Below are positions 1 to 46,800 of a stretch of DNA of 64,000 nt, piece by piece. The notes below the pieces were generated by a model. That model made no database searches, had not been told where the DNA came from, and saw nothing but the letters and a program-made list of their open reading frames with translations. The first letter of the stretch is position 1. The number at the start of each line of letters is the position of its first letter. This DNA comes from Haliotis asinina (Eukaryota > Mollusca > Gastropoda > Lepetellida > Haliotidae), in NCBI RefSeq assembly GCF_037392515.1, contig NC_090280.1, positions 19,592,618-19,656,617 on the forward strand, given 5' to 3'. A program made the translations under genes and the position numbers.

Positions 1-130
1 GTCTTCCGTTGTAAGATTGATGTCATGCATGTTAGACTCCTTTATCAAAATACAACACATTCCAATAACTATTTCTCGTTTGTTTCAACATGTCTGTATA
101 CTTTTCTTTTAATTGATCGAGCAACCGTCT

Positions 131-35209
<35,079 letters not shown>

Positions 35210-36507
35210 ATCCCAGTATAATCACACACAGCACACCTTCATCTTGTCTTGCGTGAAGCCGATCCCCTCACTGTAAAAGTCGAGTCTGCAGCCGGTGAGG
35301 CATTGAGTGTTACATGGCACTCTATTTTGACCCCGCTGTAAACATCATGGCTACATACGTATGTGTATGCTTAAACCATATAACAGTAACAGCCTCCAAT
35401 TGAATATAACTTTCACAAGTAGCTCTTCCGTACCTGGTGTGTGAGTATATATACTGAGGGAAACAATATGGAATGACATTAAAGCATAAGTGCCCTTTAA
35501 TGTTTCCCAAGGTTTCTTCACAAGCTTTGTGTCGCATAGCTTTTGAGAAAAAAAATGGAAAAAAATAGAGGAACACTTATTTCCTTCCCTCGGTGAATAT
35601 CTGTACATCAATCAGTTCGTATATAGGTTTATTTAATTACATGCTTCTTCCTTCTTTCATCTGTCCATTTATTCATTCATTTGTTTAGGAACCAATTGAT
35701 ATCCTTATTATGAACTAATTTCATTATTTGCAGATTTCTCAATTTACATGAAGATATTCACTGTTTTTGTGTGTTTCCATCGCAACGTAGCTATTAAGTT
35801 CGTCGTTAATGCTATTATTTTTTTGTAATCGGACGTTTTCTAAGGCATGGTGTACAGGTTGTAGAGCATGACGTTAGAGCGTGCAGTTTACAGCATCATG
35901 AAGCGTGTGACTGCCTCAGTGTAGACGTGAAGGTACAGGTTATAAACTGGAACGACAGTTACGAAAGACAGCGAATCTTTTGATGCATTATGTTGAGGCT
36001 GACACACGTGGGGATATAAACCAGGCTGCCTGACAGAGTTTCCTTTTTACTACCTCAATTCATTTAGCGGAGGTGAAGGATTCTCTACAATACATTGAGA
36101 ATGAAGAGAGGTTTTCAGAGCAAATGTAACAATTGAACCCCAACATTGAAAATCAGCACTTTTCGTGTAAATATGAATTTTTATATTTTGATCGAGAAGT
36201 TTCAGATCACAAAAGCAACCTTTAAATGATACATCTCCACGGAAACTATTTGGTTGTGAAAATACTATCTATTGTATAAAAAAACATATAAAGTCTGCTA
36301 GGACTCAAAGTCAGTGATCATTGGTCCAGTATTCTTTAATATCAGGGATCTACTGATATTGTCAAAAGTTTACATGCTTTTCAACACCAACATAACATGC
36401 ATTAAAACACCATTCATTTGCATATTTAAACATCCAGACAGCTTCCCTGCAGCGCATTTAACAACGGCTGTCGATAACACATTCCAGTTGTAGTTGGCTT
36501 TGTCTCT

Positions 36508-36752
36508 CACTAGTACCCGTGAAAGTCTGGGTTAGAATTCTTCTTCAGTCACCCGTGCTTGCAAGAGGCGACTAACGGGATTGGGTGGTTAGGGTCGCTG
36601 ACTTCGTTGATGCATGTCATCGGTTCCCAGTTGCGAGGATCGATGATCATGCTGTTGATCACTGGAATGTCTCGTCTCGACTATTTATAGACCTCCGCCA
36701 TGTAGCTGGAATATTGCTGATTGCGACCTAAAACCAAACTCACTCTCCAAAT
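36508..36752 (-). repeat. SINE-like family 1 copy
   Basis: Reverse orientation: ACTAACGGGATTGGGTGG, TTGATCACTGGAATGTC and GTAGCTGGAATATTGCTG. Intergenic between gene A and PGRP. Confidence 0.9.
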
Positions 36753-37429
36753 GGTACACTATTGAATCACTTGGCCATAACGGCCTCAGTCACACTGCCA
36801 GAAAACCAGAAAACGTGCTGTGTGTGGCGTTAAACCACAGACATGTGACAGCAAGGGAAAGCAATACATCGACATTACCCTTAATGTCATCCATGAAAGA
36901 GTGTTGACTCTCATGATATTAATATATACATCGAATTTGTTGAACGGGAACTGCACGTGTAAGCAAAGAACAGGAACAACTGATAAGTCTAATATTTTTG
37001 TATACATTAGCAAGTACTTAACGGTATTATTGACCACAGATTTGAATATTTGACATTACCTGTCAATCAGATACTGACTCGCAGCCCTTCCAGCATAGAA
37101 GCAAACATTGTGACACTAAATATGTACATGTTTCAAACAAATATTACATGTGTATACTGATATCTTTCCCTACGATTACAGTGTATCAGTGGTTTGGTGT
37201 TCATATGGTAGAGTGGAAAGAGAGTACTGTCGAATTCAGTCAAAGTTAAACTTGTTGTCACGGAAACCGAAAAAAATAAATTAGATGCTGGGTCGAAACA
37301 CCAAAAGACACATCTTGGATGATGTTTGATATGTGTACCAAGTTTGATGAAGCTAGCATGCAAAGTGTAGGAGATATGCTCCGCACAAGATGACATTCTC
37401 ATGGTCACAGCTTAAGTCATGTTCCTTTG

Positions 37430-37624
37430 GAAATTGCAAAAACTAAAATTTATATCTGGATCTTACCCCACAAGGAACGTCTAAGGATCATGCTTGACAT
37501 GTGTACCAAGGTTGGTCAAGCTATCACGAATACGATTCTGACAAAGTATGGCGTACGAACGGACGGACTAAACTCGTTTCTATATCCCCCGCAAGTTCGT
37601 TGTTGCGGGGGGATAATAATATAG
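37430..37624 (+). repeat. Dispersed repeat ending in a GC hairpin
   Basis: GTGTACCAAGGTTGGTCAAG, ACGGACGGAC, then TATCCCCCGCAAG-loop-TTGCGGGGGGATA. A diverged second copy of the GTGTACCAAGTTTGATGAAG part lies at 37332-37390. Intergenic. Confidence 0.65.
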
Positions 37625-38119
37625 TGCAGATTCAGCGTTATATATCTATTCATAGTTCTAAGGTATATTTTAAGACTTATGGGTGGTATCGGTAAGGGAA
37701 GCTTACAGTGTTCGGGACCGCCTGGTGTCTTCACTAATTCCGCTGATTCATCCGTATAAGTATTACAACTTGTTTTCTCTGTACACCGAACACAAGTCAC
37801 AGAGGCACACAATATTTCAGGTAGAGTTGAAGCTGGTACTAAGTTTTAGAATAGAAGATAAGAACCATGCTGCACACTTTTTTTATCACACTATTAAAAA
37901 TTACTTTGGTGGGACATTTCGTCTTTATGTGGAGCTCCTTTTACGTTTGATTTTATTTCACTTTGCACTATGAAATTCTCGTTTGCATGGTTTTGAAGAT
38001 TTATGATATTGTACCTAATAACACCTGAACATTCATCAAAGAGATCGTATGGACACATATTGTCCGGGTTAATGAGTGCGTTGGTCGTTTATAGTGTCCT
38101 TTTACAACATGAATTACAC

Positions 38120-38216
38120 TGGCTTCATTGTCTGAAGTAGGGTTTGGATTCGAACCCACACCTTCTGTGAGACGACCAAATGTGTAAACACAGCTACCAC
38201 CCATTGACTGATAAAT
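38120..38216 (-). repeat. tRNA-like element of a different family
   Basis: Minus strand GGGTGGTAGCTGTGTTTACA (A box) and GTGTGGGTTCGAATCCAAAC (B box) with about 30 bases between. The cloverleaf is not clean, so it is read as a tRNA-derived SINE rather than a tRNA. Confidence 0.5.
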
Positions 38217-39479
38217 CACAAAAAAACACATGTAAATGTTATTTGTAGAATTGATAAAAACGTTTAAAGGGAGTATTTACCCAGCAGAGTTTTTGCTGGG
38301 ATTAATCAGGTTCTGGACGAACTGTGTGTGTCGTATCAACACACCAAACATCAACAGCTGATGTACCAATTAACACTTATGATCATTGCAAGAGATATAT
38401 CAAACCGCAAACTATATATATAGATGTATAGTAGATGTATGACAATACGAGACGTATTGTGACAGCATGGAACGATACGATTCGATGAATATCACGATGT
38501 GCTGTCAATAGTTATGTTCTTTCTAAAAGTATATTTTGATAGCATGTAACATTGTAAATTTTGACATAACTGTGAATTTCTAGTAAAAAGTATCGATATA
38601 TGTATTGACAGATAAAGTATCACGAGAATACAAACTTGGTATAAGTATGTTCCGAAAGAATTCTACACGTCAGTGTCATTTATTCTGAATAACGCCAATC
38701 AGGAGCACCATGTAGACACAATTCTAATGTTTTGGGGAACCCATTCGGTTTGTCGGGAAATGAACTTGCTCAACACAACAGCTTTTCTGATCTGGGGTCA
38801 AAGATTGTTTTTGGTGTCCATTCTGTGTCAGCTGCATGACAAGTTTCGGTTTTCCTTTGAAAGATCATGACACGCAAAGGATAGAAAATACTCTAAAAAA
38901 TAAACACATAAAGATGTTTTATTTTTTTTAAAAATATTCACATTTTGATTTTCAGCACAACCTTACAATGATTAAATGTCAATAACTGTCCAAACAGAAA
39001 TCCATTTGCATGCATGCACACAATCGAACAAGACAACATTGTTGTGTCAAATCTTTCATCACATTTAATGTTTGTTTCTTTAAGGGACAATGGGTGGTTA
39101 TGAAAAAAACTGTATGACGCCGGCGGGACTAATCCTGGACCAGCCAATCCAGTGATGGGTAGTCTGAGCAACGAGCCGTATTGGTAGGATGAGGCACGAT
39201 CCTTGCCACCAAGCAGAGGGTGGAGACAAACCAGGAATGTGTTGTTGATGCATTTGAAATTATATATTATGACAGATCACTTATATACACAGAGAACAAA
39301 GTGTCAGTAACATCCGTTGTATATGTCCTCATGTCCCGATCTTAAACATATTACATTGACCTCACTTTGAAAAAGTTGTACGTAACATCTTTCTCCAAAT
39401 TTCACATAACCAAAATGAAGATATTTCGAAGTGGCCCAGTAAATATTGCAATCAGTGATGCATTTCCAAATATGCCACT

Positions 39480-39920
39480 CGATAACCGATTATCGAAATG
39501 TAACATCCATGGGAAACAGGTTATCAAAATGGTAACTGCACAGGAAAAATGTTATAAAAATGGTCACTAAGTAGCAAATAGATTATCAGAATGGTTACTA
39601 GTAGGAAATAGATTGTCAAAATGGTTGTTAGTAAGAAACGGGTTATCAAAAATAGAAACTATAAAGTAAATAGGTTATCAAAATGGTTACTACATAAAAA
39701 TAGGTTATCAAAAGAGTTTGTAGTAGGAAACAGGTTATCAAAATAGAAACTATAAAGTAAACAGGTTATCAAAATGGTTACTATGTAGAAAACAGATTAT
39801 CAAGATGGTTGCCAGTAGGACATAGGTTATCACAAATGGAAACTAGAAAGTAGACAGGTCATCAAAATGATTACTGCATAGAAAACATGATATCGAAATG
39901 GCTACAACATAGAAAACAGG
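39480..39920 (+). repeat. Degenerate tandem array of about 30 bp
   Basis: Units contain GGTTATCAAAATGGTTACTA followed by a variable TAGNAAACA. About 14 copies, poorly conserved, running into the 43-bp array. Confidence 0.85.
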
Positions 39921-39966
39921 TTATTAGTCAAGTCGTGTCACAGCATGTCTGCCAGAACATTGACAT

Positions 39967-40522
39967 CCACCTTGATGAACCCCATGAGCAAGCATTCCTG
40001 TTGAGACAACCACCTTGATGAACTCCAGGAGCAAGCATTGCTGTTGAGACAACCACCTTGATGAACCCCATGAGCAAGCATTCCTGTTGAGACAACCACC
40101 TTGATGAACCCCATGAGCAAGCATTCCTGTTGAGACAACCACCTTGATGAACCCCATGAGCAAGCATTCCTGTTGAGACAACCACCTTGATGAACCCCAT
40201 GAGCAAGCATTCCTGTTGAGACAACCACCTTGATGAACTCCAGGAGCAAGCATTGCTGTTGAGACAACCACCTTGATGAACCCCATGAGCAAGCATTCCT
40301 GTTGAGACAACCACCTTGATGAACTCCAGGAGCAAGCATTCCTGTTGAGACAACCACCTTGATGAACCCCATGAGCAAGCATTCCTGTTGAGACAACCAC
40401 CTTGATGAACTCCAGGAGCAAGCATTCCTGTTGAGACATCCACCTTGATGAACCCCATGAGCAAGCATTCCTGTTGAGACAACCACCTTGATGAACTCCA
40501 GGAGCAAGCATTGCTGTTGACG
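39967..40522 (-). repeat. 43-bp tandem array, 13 copies, just past the PGRP stop
   Basis: Unit begins CCACCTTGATGAAC and ends TGTTGAGACAA. Two forms, ...CCCATGAGC... (A) and ...TCCAGGAGC... (B), occur in the order A B A A A A B A B A B A B. Begins 85 bases downstream of the PGRP stop, so it may be in the 3' UTR. Because 43 is not a multiple of 3 and the unit has no stop in any minus frame, three overlapping minus-strand frames stay open through it. Confidence 0.95.
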
Positions 40523-40606
40523 AATGTAGAAATATAATGAGGTACTAGACATGGTAACCATAGGTCTCTCGCTTGGCGGAGAGACGCGCGCTTTAGACGA
40601 TGTCAT

Positions 40607-40830
40607 TTATACGTAGATGACGGTGTTGTTGTAGTGCTTCCAGCCACGAATAATCTCATACAGCCTGTCCCCAGGGGATTCTGATGGAGAGCTTATGTCG
40701 CGACGCCCCAACAACGTGTACGAAGGTGTCAGTTCGCCGTATCGGACGCCGTGTGAAAGCAACACCACCAGGGCGTCAAAGGCAGCTTTGCTTGGCTCCC
40801 GGTCATTGAACTTGCCAATGAAAGCGATTC
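40607..40830 (-). CDS. PGRP: PGRP coding exon 9: PGRP end, altered zinc site, stop
   Basis: Codes [40 protein letters not shown] and ends NNTVIYV. Compared with GHRD...T.CPG the zinc His is Arg and the Cys is Ser; each is one base away from the ancestral codon. Confidence 0.95.
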
Positions 40831-43800
40831 CTGTAACAATGAGAAATTCTACTAAAAATTCATAGATTGTAATTTGACATCAACATGTTCAATATCAACA
40901 GACTCCCGCATGTACGGGGAATAGTTTCAAGAAACATTTGCAAAGTATTATACATTTCGTTGTATTTAGCATCTTCCCAAACCACATCTTCCTGAGTTGG
41001 TCCCTTCACCATAGATAAACCCCCGTTTTCTTTCACATTAATACAGAATGAAAGAAGATTCAACATTATATAAAAACTGAGAGACGAAATAAACTTTACA
41101 CGTAATTTCATTACCAATGGGTAACTGAAAATAATTCTACATGCAAACAAAAAATGGCGTTTTGTCAACTATTTTACTTTTGGTTTGACACGTTTAAACT
41201 TACAAAACAGACTATACTAAATTACCTACGACATGTGTTTGAAAACGCATATCATGTTTGTCTAAGCAAAAACACATTTTAAAACATGGATGTAGATGCA
41301 ATATGATTTTTCATCCTGTGGTCAGTAAACTGTATATCTGTATAACTGCTTACACAAAATTACCCAGTCATGGAATCCTTTCTACAGCCCGGAATCTATG
41401 ATACTAAAACATAAGCTGAACAATCTAACGCAAGTTCTTTTTTAAATATAAATTTGATTTAAAGGAAAACGACTTACGCTCGTTTGACCTCAATTTGGAA
41501 TAATTATAACTTACTCTGTCAAGACGACATATCTCAACATCAGGTCATGTACACGTCTTTCTCGAGAGGGCGGTACCCGTCTCGGATTCATAAAACATAC
41601 TTTGTCTTGACAACGCATTAACTTTTATGAATTATATTCACCTGGTTGGTCCACTGCTGTACAACATGGCGTTAAATATCGTAACGAAGTATATTCTATC
41701 TGTAATTCATATGTAACAGCCCGCGTTCTGCCTTTCGTTAACAGAGATATTCAATTCATGATATTTTACAATAATGACATTTCTATGGACAGCAAATTCG
41801 TTTTATTTAGTGAATGCGACGAATCGGTTTATATTCCCGTAGCGTTGCCAATCAAGGACGACACGTAGTCGCTTGTTTGATGAACCTCTCATAAGCGTGT
41901 TGTCAGATGAAAAGGTCCAGTATCAAGGTCAACGCTATTGTCGCTCCGCTTCTCGATGGTCGTCTCTTTGTCTCTGAAGGGTTGCCTATGAATATGTATG
42001 TGTACATCTGTACTGGCAGTAGGCTTGGCAGTACGACTTTTTGAGTGAGTGAGTGAGTTCAGTTATCCGTCGCTTGTAGCAACATTTCAGCAATACCACG
42101 GCTTCAAACTTTGTTTGGAATCGAACCCGGGTCTTCGGCATGACGAGCCTGAGTGTTAATCCCATTTGTCGTTTCCTTTGTTTTGATATCGGTTGAATAT
42201 TACCGTAGCGGCATAAAATCATATTCACTCACTCCTAGAAGAAACTGGGGAAGAATTCTTGTTATCCTCCCACAAAGGCCAATTTGTGTCAAGGATTTGG
42301 TGTTTGTATCAAATTGTGGATATGTCAACAATTGAAGCAATGTGAAAAACAGAAAATCGTGAAAAAACAAATATAACAAAAATAACATTCATTCTAAGGA
42401 ATATTAGATGAAATATTAAAATTCCCATTTGGGATAAGATAGACTGCACTCGACAGCACCACGTCCATTAACGCTGAAAATTGTTTATGGCAGATAGCCT
42501 GTAAGAATTCATAGTTCGTGGGTTAATACCACGGCAAGTACATCCTAAGAATCGATCTCTACGGTAACTCTAAAAAACTCAGTATCACAGTAGGCAGCCA
42601 GCATATCATTCGTATCGCCATTTCTTTCATATTTTGGGTGTTTATCGGTAATAAAATGTCGTTAATAACACAACAACAATTTTGCTCTAATGACATCTGT
42701 TTTCTCCATAGTCAACTCAGTCCTGAAGCTTCAACAAAATGTCCCTGTTGTACTTACCGACAGATACTTTGTTGTAGCCGACCGTATGACTCCCCACGGC
42801 GCCCCAGCCACGTCCCTCGTACACGTTGCCGTCATCACCGATGGCGAAGTTGTAACCGATGTCGGACCAACCTGTAAAACAACATGAGACTTGATGTACA
42901 CATGGAGGTGACTTCAGTTTCGTGTTCCACAATAGAGAAACACGCGCTGGTCCCCGTTAGGCGACAGTTTTCAGGAAATGAAAGGTCACGAATTTTAGTA
43001 ACGGTCCCAAACATCAAGCCAATCGTTAGTAATGAAGGAGAGATCCCAATGAGATTCCTTTGTTTGATTGGTCAGTTATGGACGCACGTGTAGAATGTCC
43101 CAATCTTGTTACTACGAATGGACGCAAGTGTAGAATGTACCAAGTATGTTATTACGACTGGACGCACGTGTAGAATGTTCCAAGTATGTTACTACGAATG
43201 GACGCACGTGTAAAATGTTCCAAGTATGTTACTACGAATAGACGCACGTGTAGAATGTTCCAAGTATGTTACTACGAATAGACGCACGTGTAGAATGTTC
43301 CAAGTATGTTACTACTAACTTGAAAGTAAATGGCCGGTGAGTTCCTTTTTGACTTGTCGCTTGATTTCAGTTTATTGTTAATTTCACTTGATTAGTGAAT
43401 GGTGACTGATGATTTGCGTGAGTTTTTTAGTCTAAGAGATTAAAGACTTTTGGTCGATTGTTTGGAAGTGTTTGGTTTGATTGGAATTTTCATTGGAAGT
43501 GTGGAAAGTGTGGCAGTGGCAGTATGGGACAGCGAAAGGACCCGAGTCGGAGTGAGGGTGATGTGTGGCGTTGCTCAAATAAAATCTTAAATAAATCTTA
43601 ATGCAATCTTAAATTGTAGAAATGCGTGATTCTTGTTTGTATCTTTTTCCAGTCCATTAGTGGAATTGACACTTTTTGGGTTTATCATGTAAAAGAGAAT
43701 TTTGTGAAAGTGCTGTTGCACACTTTGGTTGACTGGTTTAATTATTGTGGTGGTGCGTGTACATTTGTGATGGAAGAGGAGAATGAGATGATAGCTGGGC

Positions 43801-46800
43801 CACTGATTGCAGTGGAGATCGATGAGGGTAAGTTTGGGAAACGCAAGTTTCACGAGGAAGGCGAGAGGATTGTGTGTGGGTGTTTGGGGATATCCAGAAA
43901 GAAAGTAACAAGATGTTTTGGGAAGTTGAGAAGCGTGATGCTGATGCCCTTTTGAGTCTGCTGAGAAAGTGAATGCGACCGGGATCGGTAATTCATTCTG
44001 ATTGTTGGAAGGCGTAGGCAAGACTGAATGAGATGGGATTTGAACACGTGATAGTGAATCATGGTAAGAAATGTATGAATGCAGAGAATGGTGCAAGCAC
44101 TAAAAAAGCTGAGAGGAGTGAAAGCGTCCCTGCCCAGGTATGGAACTACGAAAGGATTTTTGGTGAGTTATTTTGTGGAGTACATTGTGAGGAGATATAT
44201 TTATGTTGTTCTGATGATCCTTTTCTTACATTTTCCCACTTTTATCCGGTGTCGAGAAACATAAGACTAGAGAAGATTATCGATTAGTATCCAAGGGTAA
44301 ATTAACGGGCCCAAACCAACCCAAAACAGCGAAATCTTATTCGCTGGCTTGAACAAAAATGGCGTCAGGGTAAATGCTCGCTTCGATGTAATTAGACTTC
44401 TGCGCATGTCTGGTTCACGGGTTCAAACTGACACCAGGTGCCAGATTCTAACAATACCTGGGACCTGCGATTATATCTATGAGTTACCTCCCTTTATAGA
44501 CAGTGTTTACCTACCTCGTTCATCCATGTGAAAGTTCTGGTAGCACTGCATCAGTCGCACGCACTCTTGCCTATAGCTACACTCCGATGAGGCTCCATGG
44601 TGAATAATGACATACTGGGGAATTGACGTCAGTCTGTCTACACCCGACCCGGCAAGCCGTGCCCCCCATACAGCACGTGCCAGGAAGGCAGGACAATCGG
44701 GCACCAGCACTGAAGACGCGTCTTCTGTTGAATGCAGATAGTTATCTTGGGCCAACTCAATCTGTCAGAAAATAAAAGTCGAACGGAAAAACTTAAAAGT
44801 CATCAAAATTTTGATGCCATAAAAGTACGCTTTCTAGCTAATATGATATGATTACGTCACTGTGTTGTTCAAATGTACGTCTTCATGTTGTATTAACGTT
44901 GCTGTTTATTAAACTTGTGAGTGACTGTTAGCTTCGGGAATTGGTTTTACACCTTGTACACATATGTGTGGCATCGAACCCTGGTCTTCGGCTTGAAGAG
45001 TGAACACTTCAACCCCCGTGCTACCCCAGCAATATCACGGCGGGGGGAATACCAGATAGCACTGTGCCCATTTGGAATCGAACATGGATCTTCGGCGTGA
45101 CGAGCCAAGTCACCTGTCTAACTGACACACCGACGTAATATAGTGTTACACTATATCGTATACACACGTACCTTACTCCCTACTTGGATTGGTGTACGCA
45201 TTCCGTCACTGCCATCATGCATCACAACTTCCTGGTTAGCGGCCAAGGTCGTCAAGGGGACGCTACTCTCAACAAGAGACTCAGAGGCGTCAGTATTCAC
45301 ACAGGATCTGTCAAATGAATCTGCAAAGAACAGAACTGCGAATGAATGTGGAGTTCCGTTCCGATGTGACATGAAATTGATTCGTTCATGTCTCGTTCAA
45401 AATGATCGCAATTTTCTTGCAATGTGACTGCTCGGCGATTTTCAGCAATATGCAGTCGCCACAGAAAAGCAAATGCGGGCACATTCATTCATTTCAACTC
45501 CCATTTCATGTCTAAACAACCTTATATAATGTTTAGAGAGTACGCCAAAATGACAACTAAGTTCATCTTAAGAGTAGTTTGTTTTGAGCATTTGGAAAAC
45601 AAATATACAGCGAGTGACTGGACCTAAAGGACAGTTCGTTACATCACTTAGTTCGTTATAAACGTGTTCGTTATAAACATGGTTGTCTGTATTAATGTGA
45701 GTCAATCTACAAAACGCTTTTTCCGTTCTTCCGGTCAAACTGGAAACGTTACATGCAAGAAACCAGATGAATATGTATCCATAATGATACTCTGTGTCAC
45801 CCTACCGTCTCCATCCTGATGGTCGTCATGGTAACGACGTTTTCTTCCCATGCATCCTCCATCACTCGGGAGGCCTCGTTTTGGATCTTGCTGGCTGTCG
45901 GGGTCATGGGAAGGTTTCGGGATACTTGGTGCCCGTGGATCTCTCGCATCCCAGTCTTTACGCGAAACTGTTCTAGGACATTCCATTATATGTGTCTGCG
46001 ACGTGTCACCCGTCACGTGGGCTGGCAAAGACAATATTTTCGAATTAATTTCCCGGTTGTTTCAAATTACGTCCAGACCTATTTGTACATCAAGACTAAT
46101 TGAGGTGTAGAATTTTTCGCTTGCCTCGTGACAGCAGCATCCCGTGTGTCGCCACCTTGTTTTACAAAACCAAGTGTTCATCTGTCCAGTGTTTACCTTT
46201 GATATGACTGGTTTTAACCTTTTGCGAGTGGACAGAATTTAGGTTCATGACAAAAATCTGAACTGAATCATGGAGTAAGTAAAATTACTCGTAAACCATT
46301 TGCGCACATTTCGGCAATGGAGTAGCCTGGTCGTTACACGGAAGACTCGAGTTTTCTCGCAATGTGTGAAACCATTTTCTTATGTTATGATATTGCTGGA
46401 ATATTGCTACGTGCGGGGTAAAACAATAGTCACTCACTGACCACACTGAAAGATGTGTCTGTCCATTTTCTCATGTGGTAAAAGTAATTATGCTAATAAA
46501 ATGTACAAAATATGCCGTTTTGAATATTTGATGCGATCCATAGAGTACGTAAGTGAGTGAGTGTGGTTTTACGTTGCTTCTATTAATATTCAAGCAATAT
46601 CACCAGATACCAGAAATGGGCTTCACACAATGAACCCATGTGGGGAATCGAACTCGGGTGTTCAGTGTGACGTGCATGCGCTGTAAACCCTAAAGTATAG
46701 ATTTGAAGGGTTTTCTTTTGACGACACTCCCTCAGACTGAAGTACCTAAACGCCAGCTCACAAAGTCAGCAATCTATCCCACACTTCCACCTTGGCTTGG

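Larger units (their letters stand above)
35210..40606. other. Intergenic region between gene A and the PGRP gene
   Basis: No gene supported. Holds a family 1 SINE (36.5 kb), the hairpin repeat (37.4 kb), a tRNA-like element (38.1 kb) and two tandem arrays (39.48-40.52 kb). The gene A promoter should lie just above 35209; no TATA box or other clear motif seen. The first AATAAA usable by PGRP (near 38918, minus) would place both arrays in its 3' UTR. Confidence 0.6.

Noticed and set aside
38120-38216. Functional tRNA gene
   Set aside because: A and B boxes are present but arms do not pair cleanly and no terminator T-run follows; more like a SINE head.
39924-40606. Three overlapping 184-222-codon minus frames of a GSSRWLSQQ-type repeat protein
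   Set aside because: All come from the 43-bp array read in three registers; no signal peptide, splice sites or independent support.
43460-44285. Bacterial IS contamination
   Set aside because: Decayed frame, AT-rich context and location inside a host intron with host SINEs nearby fit a Merlin element.
45806-45967. Alternative frame of the PGRP linker exon ([14 protein letters not shown]...)
   Set aside because: Open across the exon but out of phase with both flanking PGRP exons.
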